A stretch of 64,000 nucleotides of DNA from Arthrobacter sp. ISL-30 (GCF_018613855.1 NZ_JAGGPK010000012.1:62001-126000), one strand, 5' to 3'. Counted from the first letter of the stretch, positions 54,813 to 63,660 are shown. Notes: generated by a model not told the origin, from the sequence alone. Numbers and translations are program-made.

Positions 54813-55238
54813 CTAGTCCCCGCGTGCCTTGCGGGTTGCAGCTTCATTGGCTTTCTGCAGTGCTTTGACCAGCTCGTCCTTATCCATCTTCGAACGGCCG
54901 TCGATGTTCAGTTCCTGGGCACGTTTGTAAAGGTGCTCCTTTGAGGCATTTGCGTCCACGCCTCCGGCGGTTGGTTCAGATGAATCAAGTCCCTCCTCAG
55001 CATGCTTGTCGGAGGGCCCACGCTTCTCCTTCGGCTCCCAATGGTCGCCCACCTTCTCATAGCTGTGCTTTAGCGATGCGTACGCTGCACGGGCGGCACG
55101 GCGCTCGTCGTTATCGTAGGACTCGAGTGCGGAATCGTAGGTTTTGGCGAAAGTATCCTGGGCTTTCTGCTCAGAGCGCCGCAGGGTCGAGGGAAGCTCT
55201 TCCTTGCGGGCGTGATCGTTCTTGCCGGTCTTGGGCAT
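54813..55238 (-). CDS. ChaB-like protein with a Rho N-terminal-like C-terminal segment
   Basis: The ATG at 55238 (141 residues) follows AGGAG at ten bases; the GTG nine bases further upstream sits too close to that site. The N-terminal 70 residues (LPSTLRRSEQKAQDTFAKTY and YASLKHSYEKVGDHW) match the ChaB family. The C-terminal part (SKEHLYKRAQELNIDGRSKM and DKDELVKALQKANEAA) looks like a SAP/Rho N-terminal helical domain that binds nucleic acid. A TATAAT lies about 16 bases before the start. Role unknown; ChaB is often near cation transport genes. Confidence 0.85.
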   Translation of the reverse strand: MPKTGKNDHARKEELPSTLRRSEQKAQDTFAKTYDSALESYDNDERRAARAAYASLKHSYEKVGDHWEPKEKRGPSDKHAEEGLDSSEPTAGGVDANASKEHLYKRAQELNIDGRSKMDKDELVKALQKANEAATRKARGD

Positions 55239-55307
55239 GACACCCACACTCCTATTATAAGCAAGCTGATTATCCCGATGGAACCAGCTTAGGCGCGCGG
55301 GCTTCTG

Positions 55308-56009
55308 TTAGGGACTGCCGGGGTCAGAAGGTGCCGGTTCAACTGACTCAATGGCATAGGGCTTGGTGGCCGACCGCTGCAACGGACGACGCAGGCGCAC
55401 TTGGTAGGGTCCATCCCAGAAGATGGCGCGGGGATCCAGCTGGACAACCAGGAGGGGTTCGTCGCGGGCGGCGTCGAGCCGCATCACTACCCCATCACGC
55501 CGTCCATCCACGAACAAGGGGGTGGCCGGCTCCACGGCAGTCTCCTTAAGGCGTCCCCGATATTCCGGCCCGGCCGCCAGGAACAGTATCCCATGGGCGA
55601 CCCCAACAACCCTCAGGGGAATCACCGCTGCTGCTGGCGGTGATTCCACGGTGGGCGGATGGTGCATTTTGTGTTCCATTGGAGAGGACACCGTGGCGGA
55701 CGTCAAGTGCCGGTCGCAGTCCTTGCACCGTGTCCGTGCCCCAACGTCGGCCAACAGGGTCACGAGAAGGCTCCTGGGTGCCTGGTCCCATTTGTCTGCT
55801 ACGACCTTGCACCACGCCGTATGGTACTTCGTCCCGTATTTCACTACGTAGACCTGGTTATCGCCCAGGAGGGGCGCCCCGTCCCCTCGTCGGCTAGTGG
55901 GCTGGACCGCCTTGAGCTCGCCGAGGTCTTTAGCGTCTGTCCGGGCGGGGTGATCGGTCTTGAGGTATCTGCGGATTAACGGATTGGGTTGCCATTTGGG
56001 TCTTGGCAC
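55308..56009 (-). CDS. hypothetical protein with a Cys/His zinc-like motif
   Basis: A 233-residue protein with a GTG start that I do not recognise. Residues 52-101 hold KYHTAWC (H63, C67) and RCKDCDRH (C95, C98, H101), a spacing that fits a zinc knuckle. The KYHxxxC form resembles the Ada-type zinc motif found in nucleic-acid or surface proteins. The C-terminal half (RLDAARDEPLLVVQLDPRAIF, DGPYQVRLRRPLQRS split) is beta-rich. The head is basic (MPRPKWQPNPLIRRYLK). It sits alone in the accessory segment. Confidence 0.6.
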   Translation of the reverse strand: MPRPKWQPNPLIRRYLKTDHPARTDAKDLGELKAVQPTSRRGDGAPLLGDNQVYVVKYGTKYHTAWCKVVADKWDQAPRSLLVTLLADVGARTRCKDCDRHLTSATVSSPMEHKMHHPPTVESPPAAAVIPLRVVGVAHGILFLAAGPEYRGRLKETAVEPATPLFVDGRRDGVVMRLDAARDEPLLVVQLDPRAIFWDGPYQVRLRRPLQRSATKPYAIESVEPAPSDPGSP

Positions 56010-56240
56010 GGAATTTTGGGGCCTTTCTGTTCCGCGGGAGTGCGTATCGCCAGCACCCCTACTAACCCCCTACTTACTTAGCTTGCTGGGTTTTCTCGCA
56101 TGTTGCCAGTCGGGACATTTAGTCAAAACGCTGGAACTCTGAGTTTCCGCAGAATGTTGGCCAGTTCGGCCACTGTGTGACGATAGGTTGACTGCGTCGC
56201 TGCCGATAAAGTGCGGAAGCATGCCCACAGTGGGGCGCGG
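56010..56240. other. gene-free segment of 231 bases, possible gene remnant
   Basis: No supported gene here. By eye it looks less GC-rich than its surroundings. On the minus strand, bases about 56123-56220 encode a protein-like string ending STYRHTVAELANILRKLRV that is not linked to any intact start. It could be a remnant of an older gene or an artefact of base composition. Confidence 0.3.
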
Positions 56241-56804
56241 TCAGTCGTCAAACCGTCGGGTGAACAGTCCCGGGTAATCAAGGACGAAACCTTCGCCGTC
56301 GACCATGATGTCTCTCGTAAAGTCACTATCGCGGGACTCGAACCGGTAAGTCCTCTCGGCAATGCGTGTGTACCGCTGGACGTCGGCTGACACGACGAGC
56401 TCGGGGACGGCTATGTAGGCGGTGACAATGTCTATATGGCCGCCGATCGGCAGGCCCACCCGCCGGATCGGGAGGGTGTTAGTGAACGGTGTCGCGCTGA
56501 TATCGACGTCGGTCGCCCCTGCCGCTGCGGAAACGGCATTACCGCTTTCGTCGGTCCAATTCCCGTCACCGTCCGAATGCAAAGTGACATGTCGCCCATT
56601 TGCAGCGTCGGTGACCCGGACAAGCCGAGTCCTCCACGACTCATCGCACTGAACAAGGTAGTCAACCTCGAAGGGCGTTTCTGCGGGTCCGACAACGTGG
56701 CCGGCCGCGACAATCCGTCCCGCACCATACGTCACAACCAGATTCTCAAATCCAGTTTCAGAATCATCAACCCACGTGAGGCGGGCCACTCGGTCACTGT
56801 ACAT
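56241..56804 (-). CDS. putative glycolipid-binding (DUF1089) protein
   Basis: The ATG at 56804 (187 residues, MYSDRVARLTWVDDSETGF) fits this family's length; the longer frame upstream is unlikely. The family repeats paired beta strands: RIVAAGHVVGPAETPFEVDY, NGRHVTLHSDGDGNWTDESG and YPGLFTRRFDD. I recall this as a DUF1089/putative glycolipid-binding family, of unknown function. It is divergent from the WXG100-headed gene. Confidence 0.8.
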   Translation of the reverse strand: MYSDRVARLTWVDDSETGFENLVVTYGAGRIVAAGHVVGPAETPFEVDYLVQCDESWRTRLVRVTDAANGRHVTLHSDGDGNWTDESGNAVSAAAGATDVDISATPFTNTLPIRRVGLPIGGHIDIVTAYIAVPELVVSADVQRYTRIAERTYRFESRDSDFTRDIMVDGEGFVLDYPGLFTRRFDD

Positions 56805-56931
56805 TGTTCGATCATTCCCGATGCCAGTCCCGACGGCCATGGATAGGAGACGCCTGCGTGTGGATACTTGTCCCCATTGCCTCCTGCGCTGCTGTAACAC
56901 AGGATGAACGGGTACATCTCTAGGGGGAAGA

Positions 56932-57912
56932 ATGTCTTTCTACGGCGCAGACGTCCAACAACTCAAAGCTCTCTCAAAGTCACTGGCCACTGGGGCCACA
57001 CGCCTCTCCGGCAAGGCCCGCGAACTGGATTCCCTCATCGGCCAAAGCCAGTACTGGCAGGGTCAGGACGCCAAACAGTTTGCAGCTGAGTGGCAAAGCA
57101 AGCTACGGCCGATGATTGAGAAGGCATCGCGGGGCATGGAGGAAGCCTCCAAGCGGGCCTTGATAAATGCCGAGGAACAGCAGTCGGCCTCAATCGCCGT
57201 TTCAGGTATCACTGGTGCCTCAGGTGTAAGTACGGCCTCCGCCCCGGCGAATGCAGGGAGCCCTCCCACCGGAAATGGCGAGCAAGGCCAGCCAGCGTCA
57301 GACAGGCCCACGCCCGAAGAGATCCTCGAGAAATACCAGGTCAGCGACGCCGGTACCACCGAATGGCCCTCAGACTGGGATCCTCTCCGGTTTGTGGTGG
57401 ACCAGCGAACCGTCACTGAGAAGGAGGCGGAGCTGCTCAACGGCCTCGGCCCGCTTGAAATGAACGCCTTCAAGGACATCCATGACGACGCCTTTGAGTC
57501 GGCGGACGAGCGATTCCCCAGCCCCGATCAAAACGACGACCAAAACGATGCGTTCAGGCACGCATACTGGAACGCTCTCATGGTCAAGGAATACGGGGCT
57601 GAATGGGCAGAGGACTACGCGACAGCCCACGAGCAGCTTCCGGGGAATCCCGGCCCGCGCGAAGCTATGGACCTCTACAACAATGAGGTGGGCAGGAATA
57701 TCGCAGTGGCAAACCCCGATGCCAGCGCAGAAGAGCTCGCCACCCTGATCGAGCAGGCAGTCAGGAACGGCGACACTGTAGTTGTAGGCCAGGACCTGCT
57801 TCCACACCCATCAAACGAAGTCCCCATGGAGCAGACCGGGGATGCAAACAACGCGCCTCCTGTCGACGGCCACGATCCCGAATTCAACGACGAATCCAGG
57901 ACAACGTCTTGA
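56932..57912 (+). CDS. WXG100-headed putative secreted toxin with a DUF6973-like C-terminus
   Basis: The 326-residue protein has a strong ribosome site (AGGGGGAAGA). Residues 1-85 form two helices with YWQGQDAKQF (W42-Q-G44), a WXG100-like helical hairpin as used by Esx/type VII substrates. A Ser/Pro/Gly-rich linker (87-127) follows. Residues 145-285 contain DAFRHAYWNAL (206-216), AHE (232-234) and DLYNNEVGR (247-255), a conserved set resembling DUF6973. There is no signal peptide. This is the layout of a polymorphic toxin: an export head, a linker and a C-terminal effector. Effector activity is not known. Its stop is overlapped by the next gene. Confidence 0.72.
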   Translation: MSFYGADVQQLKALSKSLATGATRLSGKARELDSLIGQSQYWQGQDAKQFAAEWQSKLRPMIEKASRGMEEASKRALINAEEQQSASIAVSGITGASGVSTASAPANAGSPPTGNGEQGQPASDRPTPEEILEKYQVSDAGTTEWPSDWDPLRFVVDQRTVTEKEAELLNGLGPLEMNAFKDIHDDAFESADERFPSPDQNDDQNDAFRHAYWNALMVKEYGAEWAEDYATAHEQLPGNPGPREAMDLYNNEVGRNIAVANPDASAEELATLIEQAVRNGDTVVVGQDLLPHPSNEVPMEQTGDANNAPPVDGHDPEFNDESRTTS

Positions 57913-58364
57913 CCCTCTCGCTACAGGGGCCGAAGGCCTGCAAACACCTGCTGATCATGCTTAGCCTCATGCTCGTCTGCGCCCTGACCGGATGCTCAAT
58001 TGGAGGAAACACCATGCCTGAAGGAAACGAAAAACTGAACAGCCGCGTGCTTGAGGCGGCGACAACCGGCACCGAGCTAAAGTTGGCCGACGTCACCGAT
58101 TTCGACTGGGACCAGGCTGGATTCGTCACAGAGGGGACACTGGCAACGGACATCGAAGCGGCCTTCGGCGAACCCATCACCAAGGAGAAGCGTTACACAG
58201 CCTCCCCGGCGCTGTTCATTTTCCTCAAGGACGGCAAGGTTGCCAAAGCGGTGCGGATCACCCCGGATGCATTCTTCGGCAAGGAAGCGAAAAAGAAGTA
58301 CGGCCGCGACGTCGTCCTCGCGCCGCTGGAAGGCCACAAGGGCTTTCTCAACTGGCGGGAGTAG
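57909..58364 (+). CDS. small lipoprotein, probable immunity protein for the adjacent toxin
   Basis: A TTG start overlaps the toxin's stop as TTGA. The 151-residue protein has a basic n-region (GPKACKHLL), a hydrophobic h-region and a lipobox LTGC (residues 26-29), so it should be a membrane-anchored lipoprotein. The body (VTDFDWDQAGFVTEGTL, with an F-WD pattern, and FGEPITKEKRY) resembles small lipoproteins of unknown function. Tight coupling and the outer-face location fit immunity against a secreted toxin. The 3' end overlaps the convergent acyltransferase by 17 bases. Confidence 0.72.
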   Translation: MTLSLQGPKACKHLLIMLSLMLVCALTGCSIGGNTMPEGNEKLNSRVLEAATTGTELKLADVTDFDWDQAGFVTEGTLATDIEAAFGEPITKEKRYTASPALFIFLKDGKVAKAVRITPDAFFGKEAKKKYGRDVVLAPLEGHKGFLNWRE

Positions 58365-59544
58365 TTGAACCCTGCCGGCCCTTGTAGGCGGACTGGTGCC
58401 CAATTGCATGATTTTCCGTTCCGGTCGACCGCCTCCGGTCCGGATAGCACTTGTCGAAGCGATCGCGCGCGATGCGTCCCAGCCTTTCGACAGTGTGCCG
58501 GCTGATGGCGGCTACTAGCAGGGTCAGCAGGATTGCCGACACAGCGACCAGGGGCGGCAGATCGGCTGTGGATCCGTCATTGAGCCAGAGAATGATGACA
58601 TAGTTCCAGAGATACGCTGCATAGGAAACCGTGCCCAAGGCCTGCAACCAGCGTGTCCACTTCGGCATCACCCGGGTACGCGAGGCGGCCAGTACCACCA
58701 GGACGGCAGCGGCGGCCATGGCAAGCGGGCCCCCAACAAAGAAGAAGAACGGTGCTTCGTTGGCCTTGGGGAAGAAGAACAGCGCGGCCAGGACAAGGAT
58801 CGAGCCGATCAGGGCTGAGATTCTGAGCCGGTGCCCGGAGAACCAGCTGAACACACGGATCCTGTAAAGGTGCAATGCAGAACCGACGATCAGGCCGAGA
58901 CCCCACGTCGTCGGCAGCGCATAAACCAGGGAGTGAAGATGCGGAGCCAGGATCAGCATCGCCAGCACACTCGCCGTCATGAGGGAAAAGACGACGGCGG
59001 CAGACCAGCCAATCAGCCGTCCCTGACGATTACTTCGCAGGGCCAGGACCAGCAGTGCCGGCCAGATCAAATAGAACTGTTCTTCCACCGCCAGCGTCCA
59101 GAGCGGCCCGATGGCCAGGCTGACATCGAAGGGCAGCGGCAAATCTTTGAGGTAGCCGAAACCCGCCAGGAGGGTATAACCGATGATTCCCTTGGATCGA
59201 TCCCCAAGGACGTCTGCCGTCCATTCAACGACGGCGTATACGCCAAGGAAGGAGATAAGGGCCGGCAACAGGCGGAAGGCCCTGTGGGCATAAAAACGAC
59301 CGTAACGAATTTTGCGATGCCGTTCGACGTCCCTGAGCAGCACGCCTGTGATGAGGTAACCGCTCAACACAAAGAAGACGATGACGCCAACGATGCCGGC
59401 ACCTTGAAATATCCCGGGCCAGGAATGTCCCAATAGGACAGCACCGACGGCGGCGCCGCGAAGAGCATCCAGGCCGTCCAGCCTTGGGCGCACTCTAGTT
59501 TGCTGGTCCGCCGTCGCGACCGTTCCGTTGACCAGTAACGTCAC
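58348..59544 (-). CDS. acyltransferase family protein (OafA/YrhL-like)
   Basis: The 398-residue membrane protein has about ten hydrophobic segments. LDGLDALRGAAVGAVLLGHSW (near 22-42, with the catalytic-type His), VIVFFVLSGYLITGVLL and LWTLAVEEQFYLIWPALLVL are the O-acyltransferase signature. It probably moves acyl groups onto extracellular polysaccharide or peptidoglycan. The GTG at 59544 follows CGGAGG. Its 3' end overlaps the lipoprotein gene by 17 bases. The three 14-bp repeats lie upstream at 59651-59692. Confidence 0.9.
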   Translation of the reverse strand: MTLLVNGTVATADQQTRVRPRLDGLDALRGAAVGAVLLGHSWPGIFQGAGIVGVIVFFVLSGYLITGVLLRDVERHRKIRYGRFYAHRAFRLLPALISFLGVYAVVEWTADVLGDRSKGIIGYTLLAGFGYLKDLPLPFDVSLAIGPLWTLAVEEQFYLIWPALLVLALRSNRQGRLIGWSAAVVFSLMTASVLAMLILAPHLHSLVYALPTTWGLGLIVGSALHLYRIRVFSWFSGHRLRISALIGSILVLAALFFFPKANEAPFFFFVGGPLAMAAAAVLVVLAASRTRVMPKWTRWLQALGTVSYAAYLWNYVIILWLNDGSTADLPPLVAVSAILLTLLVAAISRHTVERLGRIARDRFDKCYPDRRRSTGTENHAIGHQSAYKGRQGSTTPAS

Positions 59545-59650
59545 ATAACCTCCGGTGCCTCTATCCGGCCGGTTCCAACTTTCAGTGAATCAAGGCAAAA
59601 ACCGACCCCTGTTGACATGAAATGTGGTTGCGGGCGCCACGTCCGGGCCC

Positions 59651-59692
59651 CCGTCCAAGTATTTCCGTCCAAGTATTTCCGTCCAAGTATTA
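59651..59692. repeat. three tandem 14-bp repeats in the SWIM/acyltransferase divergent region
   Basis: CCGTCCAAGTATTT occurs at 59651-59664 and 59665-59678, and CCGTCCAAGTATTA at 59679-59692. They lie between the acyltransferase start and the SWIM gene, about 110 bases from each. They could be binding sites for a regulator or slippage repeats. Confidence 0.9.
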
Positions 59693-59807
59693 CCGACTTG
59701 ACTGAACGAAGCCTGAGTCCGGCTAACCCGGCGCCGCTGGTGCTGTCGAGGCCGCCACGCTTCCTTCCTCCTTCGCAGAAATGAATGCATCGGGCAGAAT
59801 GTGCATC

Positions 59808-61106
59808 ATGGTGCGCTGGACCGAGCAGCGGGTGATCGACGCCGCGCCCGACGAAGCCTCCGTCGCGGCCGCCCGAAGGCTTGCCCGGCCGGGCCCCTGG
59901 TCCGAAACCGGCAGCAACGACGTGCTGGTCTGGGGCAAATGCCAGGGCAGCGGGAAGACCCCTTATCAGGTGAGCGTCGACATCGCCACGCCGGCCTATC
60001 GGTGTTCGTGCCCGAGCCGGAAATTTCCCTGCAAGCACGCTTTGGCGCTGCTGTTCCTGTGGTCCCGCGGCGAGGCTGCCGAGGTGGGCGGAGAGGCTGC
60101 GGACTTTGCGCAGGAGTGGGCGACGCAGCGAGCGGATCAGGCCGCCTCCCGCGAGCGCCGCCAGTCCGAGCAGCAGGCGGATCCGGTCGCACAGGCCAAA
60201 CGGCTGGCCGAGCGATTGACGCTGATGGATGCGGGGATCGCTGATTTTGCCCGGTGGCTGACGGATCTTGTGCGGACCGGGCTGGCCGCCGCACGCAACC
60301 AGCCGTATTCCTGGTGGGACGGGATCGCCGCGCGCTTGGTCGATGCCCAGCTCCCGGGTTTGGCCGATCAAGTGCGGGCGATGGGTTCGGATGTGCACGC
60401 ACGCGCCGATTGGGCCGACTATTTGTTCCTGCGAGCCGGTCGCTGGTGGGCGATAACCAAAGCCTGGAGCAGGCGGAACGAACTGACCCCTGATGAGGTA
60501 GCGGACCTCCGCGTGGCCGTCGGCTGGGGCACAGCGTCCGCCGAAGTCCGGGGCACCGAAGCTTTGCCCGGTCCGTGGCTTGTGCTCGGCGCCCACCGGA
60601 GCGATGACGGGCGGCTCCAGCAACAACGTACTTGGCTTCGCGGTTCCGACGGAACGGTAGTTGTCGTGCTGGATTTTGCTGCCCAGGGTGAGTCGCTGGC
60701 GACCCCGCAACTGGCGGGAGCGTTGTTGGACGTTGCCGTCGCCCGGTATCCTGGCTCGGCCCCGCAACGGGCCATGTTCACCAGTCCCATTGCCCCGCAG
60801 GGACTGGCCGCCAACCTTGGTGAAGGTTCCAGCATTGCCCAGGCCCTGGACATGGAGTCAGCTGCGGTCGCCCTTTCGCCATGGCGTGATCGTCACCCGG
60901 TGCTGTTCGGCGGGGTCAGCGTGTGTCCTGGCGATCCCGGCTTGCTTCGGGACGGTTCCGGTGATGCCCTCCCCATTGTCGGCACGTCATTGGCCTCCCT
61001 GCTGGCACTCACGGGCGGCCATCCGGTGGACCTGTTCGGAGAACTGGAGGAGGGCCGCGTGAGGCCGCTGTCCGTCGTCGTCGGTGATGCGGTGGTGACG
61101 CCATGA
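59808..61106 (+). CDS. SWIM zinc-finger protein of a SWIM/DUF5691/MoxR/DUF5682 cluster
   Basis: I take the ATG at 59808 (432 residues, MVRWTEQRVIDAAPDEASV); an ATG at 59781 would add nine residues and neither has a clear ribosome site. The SWIM motif is YRCSCPSRKFPCKHALALLF, with C66, C68, C75 and H77 in CxC...CxH order. The rest is helical and unrecognised. SWIM fingers bind nucleic acid or protein. Its stop overlaps the DUF5691 gene as ATGA, so it begins a coupled operon. The role is likely to recruit or sense something for the MoxR unit (inference). Confidence 0.88.
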   Translation: MVRWTEQRVIDAAPDEASVAAARRLARPGPWSETGSNDVLVWGKCQGSGKTPYQVSVDIATPAYRCSCPSRKFPCKHALALLFLWSRGEAAEVGGEAADFAQEWATQRADQAASRERRQSEQQADPVAQAKRLAERLTLMDAGIADFARWLTDLVRTGLAAARNQPYSWWDGIAARLVDAQLPGLADQVRAMGSDVHARADWADYLFLRAGRWWAITKAWSRRNELTPDEVADLRVAVGWGTASAEVRGTEALPGPWLVLGAHRSDDGRLQQQRTWLRGSDGTVVVVLDFAAQGESLATPQLAGALLDVAVARYPGSAPQRAMFTSPIAPQGLAANLGEGSSIAQALDMESAAVALSPWRDRHPVLFGGVSVCPGDPGLLRDGSGDALPIVGTSLASLLALTGGHPVDLFGELEEGRVRPLSVVVGDAVVTP

Positions 61107-62554
61107 CCTGGCTGGCCGATCTCCGAACGTCGGCGCTCGTCGGTACTGGACGGCATGCGGCACCGGCTCCGGCCGCAGAGTTGGGCTTTCGTCCGCCTGC
61201 AGGCCTGTCCCCCGAGGAGTCACTGCTCGACCAAGCGGCCTTGGCCGACGTCGTCACGCGTGCTTCCCGCCGCCCTGGAAACGTTGACACTGTTGGCCTG
61301 CCTGATCCGGCAGCCCCTGACGACGCCCCTCAGGCCGCCGGTGACGCCGCCCGGCTACTGGACCTGCTGCTCAACCAGCCTCCGGTCGGCCTGGAGCTGC
61401 GAGCCCAGCTGGTGTCAGACTGGCTGCAGTTCGCCGCAGCGTCCCGACGGCGGGTTCCGCACCGGCTGCTCCCGGCGCTGCTCGCCTTGGCTGACACGAA
61501 GCCGGGCGTGGCGGAATATTTGCATCCGGCTATCGGGACGCGTGGTCAGTGGCTCCAAGACGTGACGTCCAAGGGTTCGCACCTGCATCCCGCGACGCCG
61601 ACCGGGTGGACCGAGCTAAGGAGCGCTGACGGCCTGGAAGAACTCGAGCGACTCCGGCGCAGCCACCCTGCGGCCGCTCGCGAGCAGCTGCGTACTCACT
61701 GGGATGCACTCGGTGCCCGCGAACGCGCCGCCTGCCTGGCGACCTTCGCTGCCAACATCGAACCTGCTGACGAGGACCTGCTGGAAAGCTCCCTGGACGA
61801 CAAGGCCAAGAGCGTGCGGGAGGTCGCAGCCGACCTCCTTGATCGGCTACCCGCCAGTGCCCGCGCCCGGCGAATGGCTACCCGCCTGACGCCTCTACTG
61901 CGTGTCAAAGGCTTGTTACGCAAACAGTTCGAGATAGATCTTCCACCCGACCCGGACCCGTCGGCCCTGCGTGACGGGATCGCACCGAACCCCCACACTG
62001 GCGAACCCGACCGGCTCGGGCGCCTCGACACAATCATCCGTGGTGCTCCGTTGGACGTTTGGACGACCGTTGCAGGCCGTAGCCCTGCAGCAACACTGGC
62101 ACTGCTTGAAGGCGAAACCCGCGTCTTGGATACGATAATTGCCACTGCGGCCCTCCGCGCAGACCTTGACTGGGTGCGACCGCTGTTGGACGTCCGGACG
62201 GACCTGAGGCTTCTGAATTGCCTGCCCGCCGAAGAGCGCGAGCCCGCGATCCTGCGCCACCTCCGGAGCGGAAAGGTTCAGCCGATGCTGCTGGTGCCCC
62301 TGCTGCAGGACTTGCCCAGGCCGTGGACCTCACCGCTGGCTGACGCGGTGCTCGGGCTGATCACGGCCAAGAACGGGGGCCAGCTGGCGACGACGATGGC
62401 GTCGTTCCTGCCAATGGCGCTGCCACTCGAGGCGGCCGAAAAGTGCCGCCGCTTGCTGGAGGATTCCGACGACGACGCCGCACGCCGCCGCGTCTTTCGT
62501 GATGTGGTGCAGTACCAATCATTCCGACAATCATTGACGGAGGCTTTCCAATGA
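61103..62554 (+). CDS. DUF5691 family protein
   Basis: A 483-residue protein of the DUF5691 group, recognised by the cluster and by its helical, HEAT-like make-up (for example RARRMATRLTPLLRVKGLLR and KCRRLLEDSDDDAARRRVFR). No catalytic motif is visible. The N-terminus is TWLADLRTSALVGTGRHAAP. Start and stop both overlap neighbours (ATGA on each side), so it is made with the SWIM and MoxR proteins. It may be the scaffold that holds the complex together (inference). Confidence 0.82.
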   Translation: MTWLADLRTSALVGTGRHAAPAPAAELGFRPPAGLSPEESLLDQAALADVVTRASRRPGNVDTVGLPDPAAPDDAPQAAGDAARLLDLLLNQPPVGLELRAQLVSDWLQFAAASRRRVPHRLLPALLALADTKPGVAEYLHPAIGTRGQWLQDVTSKGSHLHPATPTGWTELRSADGLEELERLRRSHPAAAREQLRTHWDALGARERAACLATFAANIEPADEDLLESSLDDKAKSVREVAADLLDRLPASARARRMATRLTPLLRVKGLLRKQFEIDLPPDPDPSALRDGIAPNPHTGEPDRLGRLDTIIRGAPLDVWTTVAGRSPAATLALLEGETRVLDTIIATAALRADLDWVRPLLDVRTDLRLLNCLPAEEREPAILRHLRSGKVQPMLLVPLLQDLPRPWTSPLADAVLGLITAKNGGQLATTMASFLPMALPLEAAEKCRRLLEDSDDDAARRRVFRDVVQYQSFRQSLTEAFQ

Positions 62555-63657
62555 CCGATGCCCAGACCGCCCCGGAGATCCTCCGCGCCCACGCCGAGAC
62601 AGCGTACGCCGACGAACTCCAGGCCCTGGCCGCCGTCGACGACCGTCCCCGGCCACCCAGCTGGCGACTGTCTCCCTGGGCCGTGGCCACGTACGTCCTC
62701 GGCGGCGTGCTGCCGGACGGCTCGCAGATTAGTCCGAAATACCTGGGCTCGGCGCGCTTGGTGGAAATGGCGGTTGCTTCGCTTGCCACCGATCGGGCCC
62801 TGCTGCTGCTCGGCGTACCGGGGACTGCGAAGACCTGGCTGGGCGAGCATCTGGCAGCCGCCATCTCGGGCACCTCGACGTTGGTGGTGCAGGGCACGGC
62901 CGGAACACCTGAGGAGGCGTTGCGGTACGGCTGGAATTACGCGCGACTGCTCGCCGACGGCCCCTCCCGGGCAGCCCTGGTCGCCGGGCCGGTGATGCGC
63001 GCGATGGAGACCGGCAGCCTGGTGCGGGTGGAAGAACTCACCAGGATCCCGTCGGACGTGCAGGATTCCCTCATCACGATCCTCAGCGAGAAGTCCCTGC
63101 CGATCCCCGAACTCAACGCAGAGGTGCAGGCCCGCAAGGGTTTCAACGTCATTGCGACGGCGAACAACCGGGACAAGGGCGTCAACGACCTGTCTTCAGC
63201 GCTGCGCCGCCGGTTCAACACAGTGGTGCTGCCGCTACCTGACAGCCTCGACCAAGAGGTCGAGATCGTCACCACCCGGGTGCGCAGCCTTGGCACAGCA
63301 CTCGAACTTCCGGCCGATCTGGCGGCGCTTTCGGAGATCCGTCGGGTGGTTACAATCATGCGGGAACTGCGCTCCGGCGTCACTCAGGATCAGCGCACAA
63401 CCCTCAAGTCCCCCTCAGCGACACTGTCCACGGCAGAGGCAATCTCGGTGATGACCAACGGATTGTCCCTGGCTGCGCACTTCGGTGACGGCAGCGTCGG
63501 TGCCGAGGACGTGGCGGCAAGCCTGGTCGGCGCTGTGGTCAAGGATCCGGTACAGGACCGGGTCATTTGGCAGGAGTATCTGGAGACTGTGGTCCGTAAC
63601 CGGCCGGAGTGGAAAGACCTCTACCGTGCCTGCCGCGATATCGAGACGTCGAACTGA
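62551..63657 (+). CDS. MoxR-family AAA+ ATPase
   Basis: The 368-residue ATPase has Walker A LLLGVPGTAKTWLGEHL (GVPGTAKT at 88-95), a Walker-B-like LVRVEELTRIPSDVQDSLITIL, and FNVIATANNRDKGVNDLSSALRRRFNTVVLPL (in parts), the sensor and arginine-finger region of MoxR proteins. The helical lid follows. MoxR ATPases act as chaperones that remodel partners with von Willebrand A domains. It is coupled to DUF5691 (ATGA) and three bases before the DUF5682 gene. Confidence 0.93.
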   Translation: MTDAQTAPEILRAHAETAYADELQALAAVDDRPRPPSWRLSPWAVATYVLGGVLPDGSQISPKYLGSARLVEMAVASLATDRALLLLGVPGTAKTWLGEHLAAAISGTSTLVVQGTAGTPEEALRYGWNYARLLADGPSRAALVAGPVMRAMETGSLVRVEELTRIPSDVQDSLITILSEKSLPIPELNAEVQARKGFNVIATANNRDKGVNDLSSALRRRFNTVVLPLPDSLDQEVEIVTTRVRSLGTALELPADLAALSEIRRVVTIMRELRSGVTQDQRTTLKSPSATLSTAEAISVMTNGLSLAAHFGDGSVGAEDVAASLVGAVVKDPVQDRVIWQEYLETVVRNRPEWKDLYRACRDIETSN

Positions 63658-63660
63658 CCG

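Noticed and set aside
56123..56362. 79-codon minus-strand frame
   Set aside because: Most of it overlaps the DUF1089 gene out of phase; only its tail looks protein-like, so it is not called as a gene.
59651..59692. Tandem repeats as a CRISPR array
   Set aside because: Units are only 14 bases and directly adjacent without spacers.
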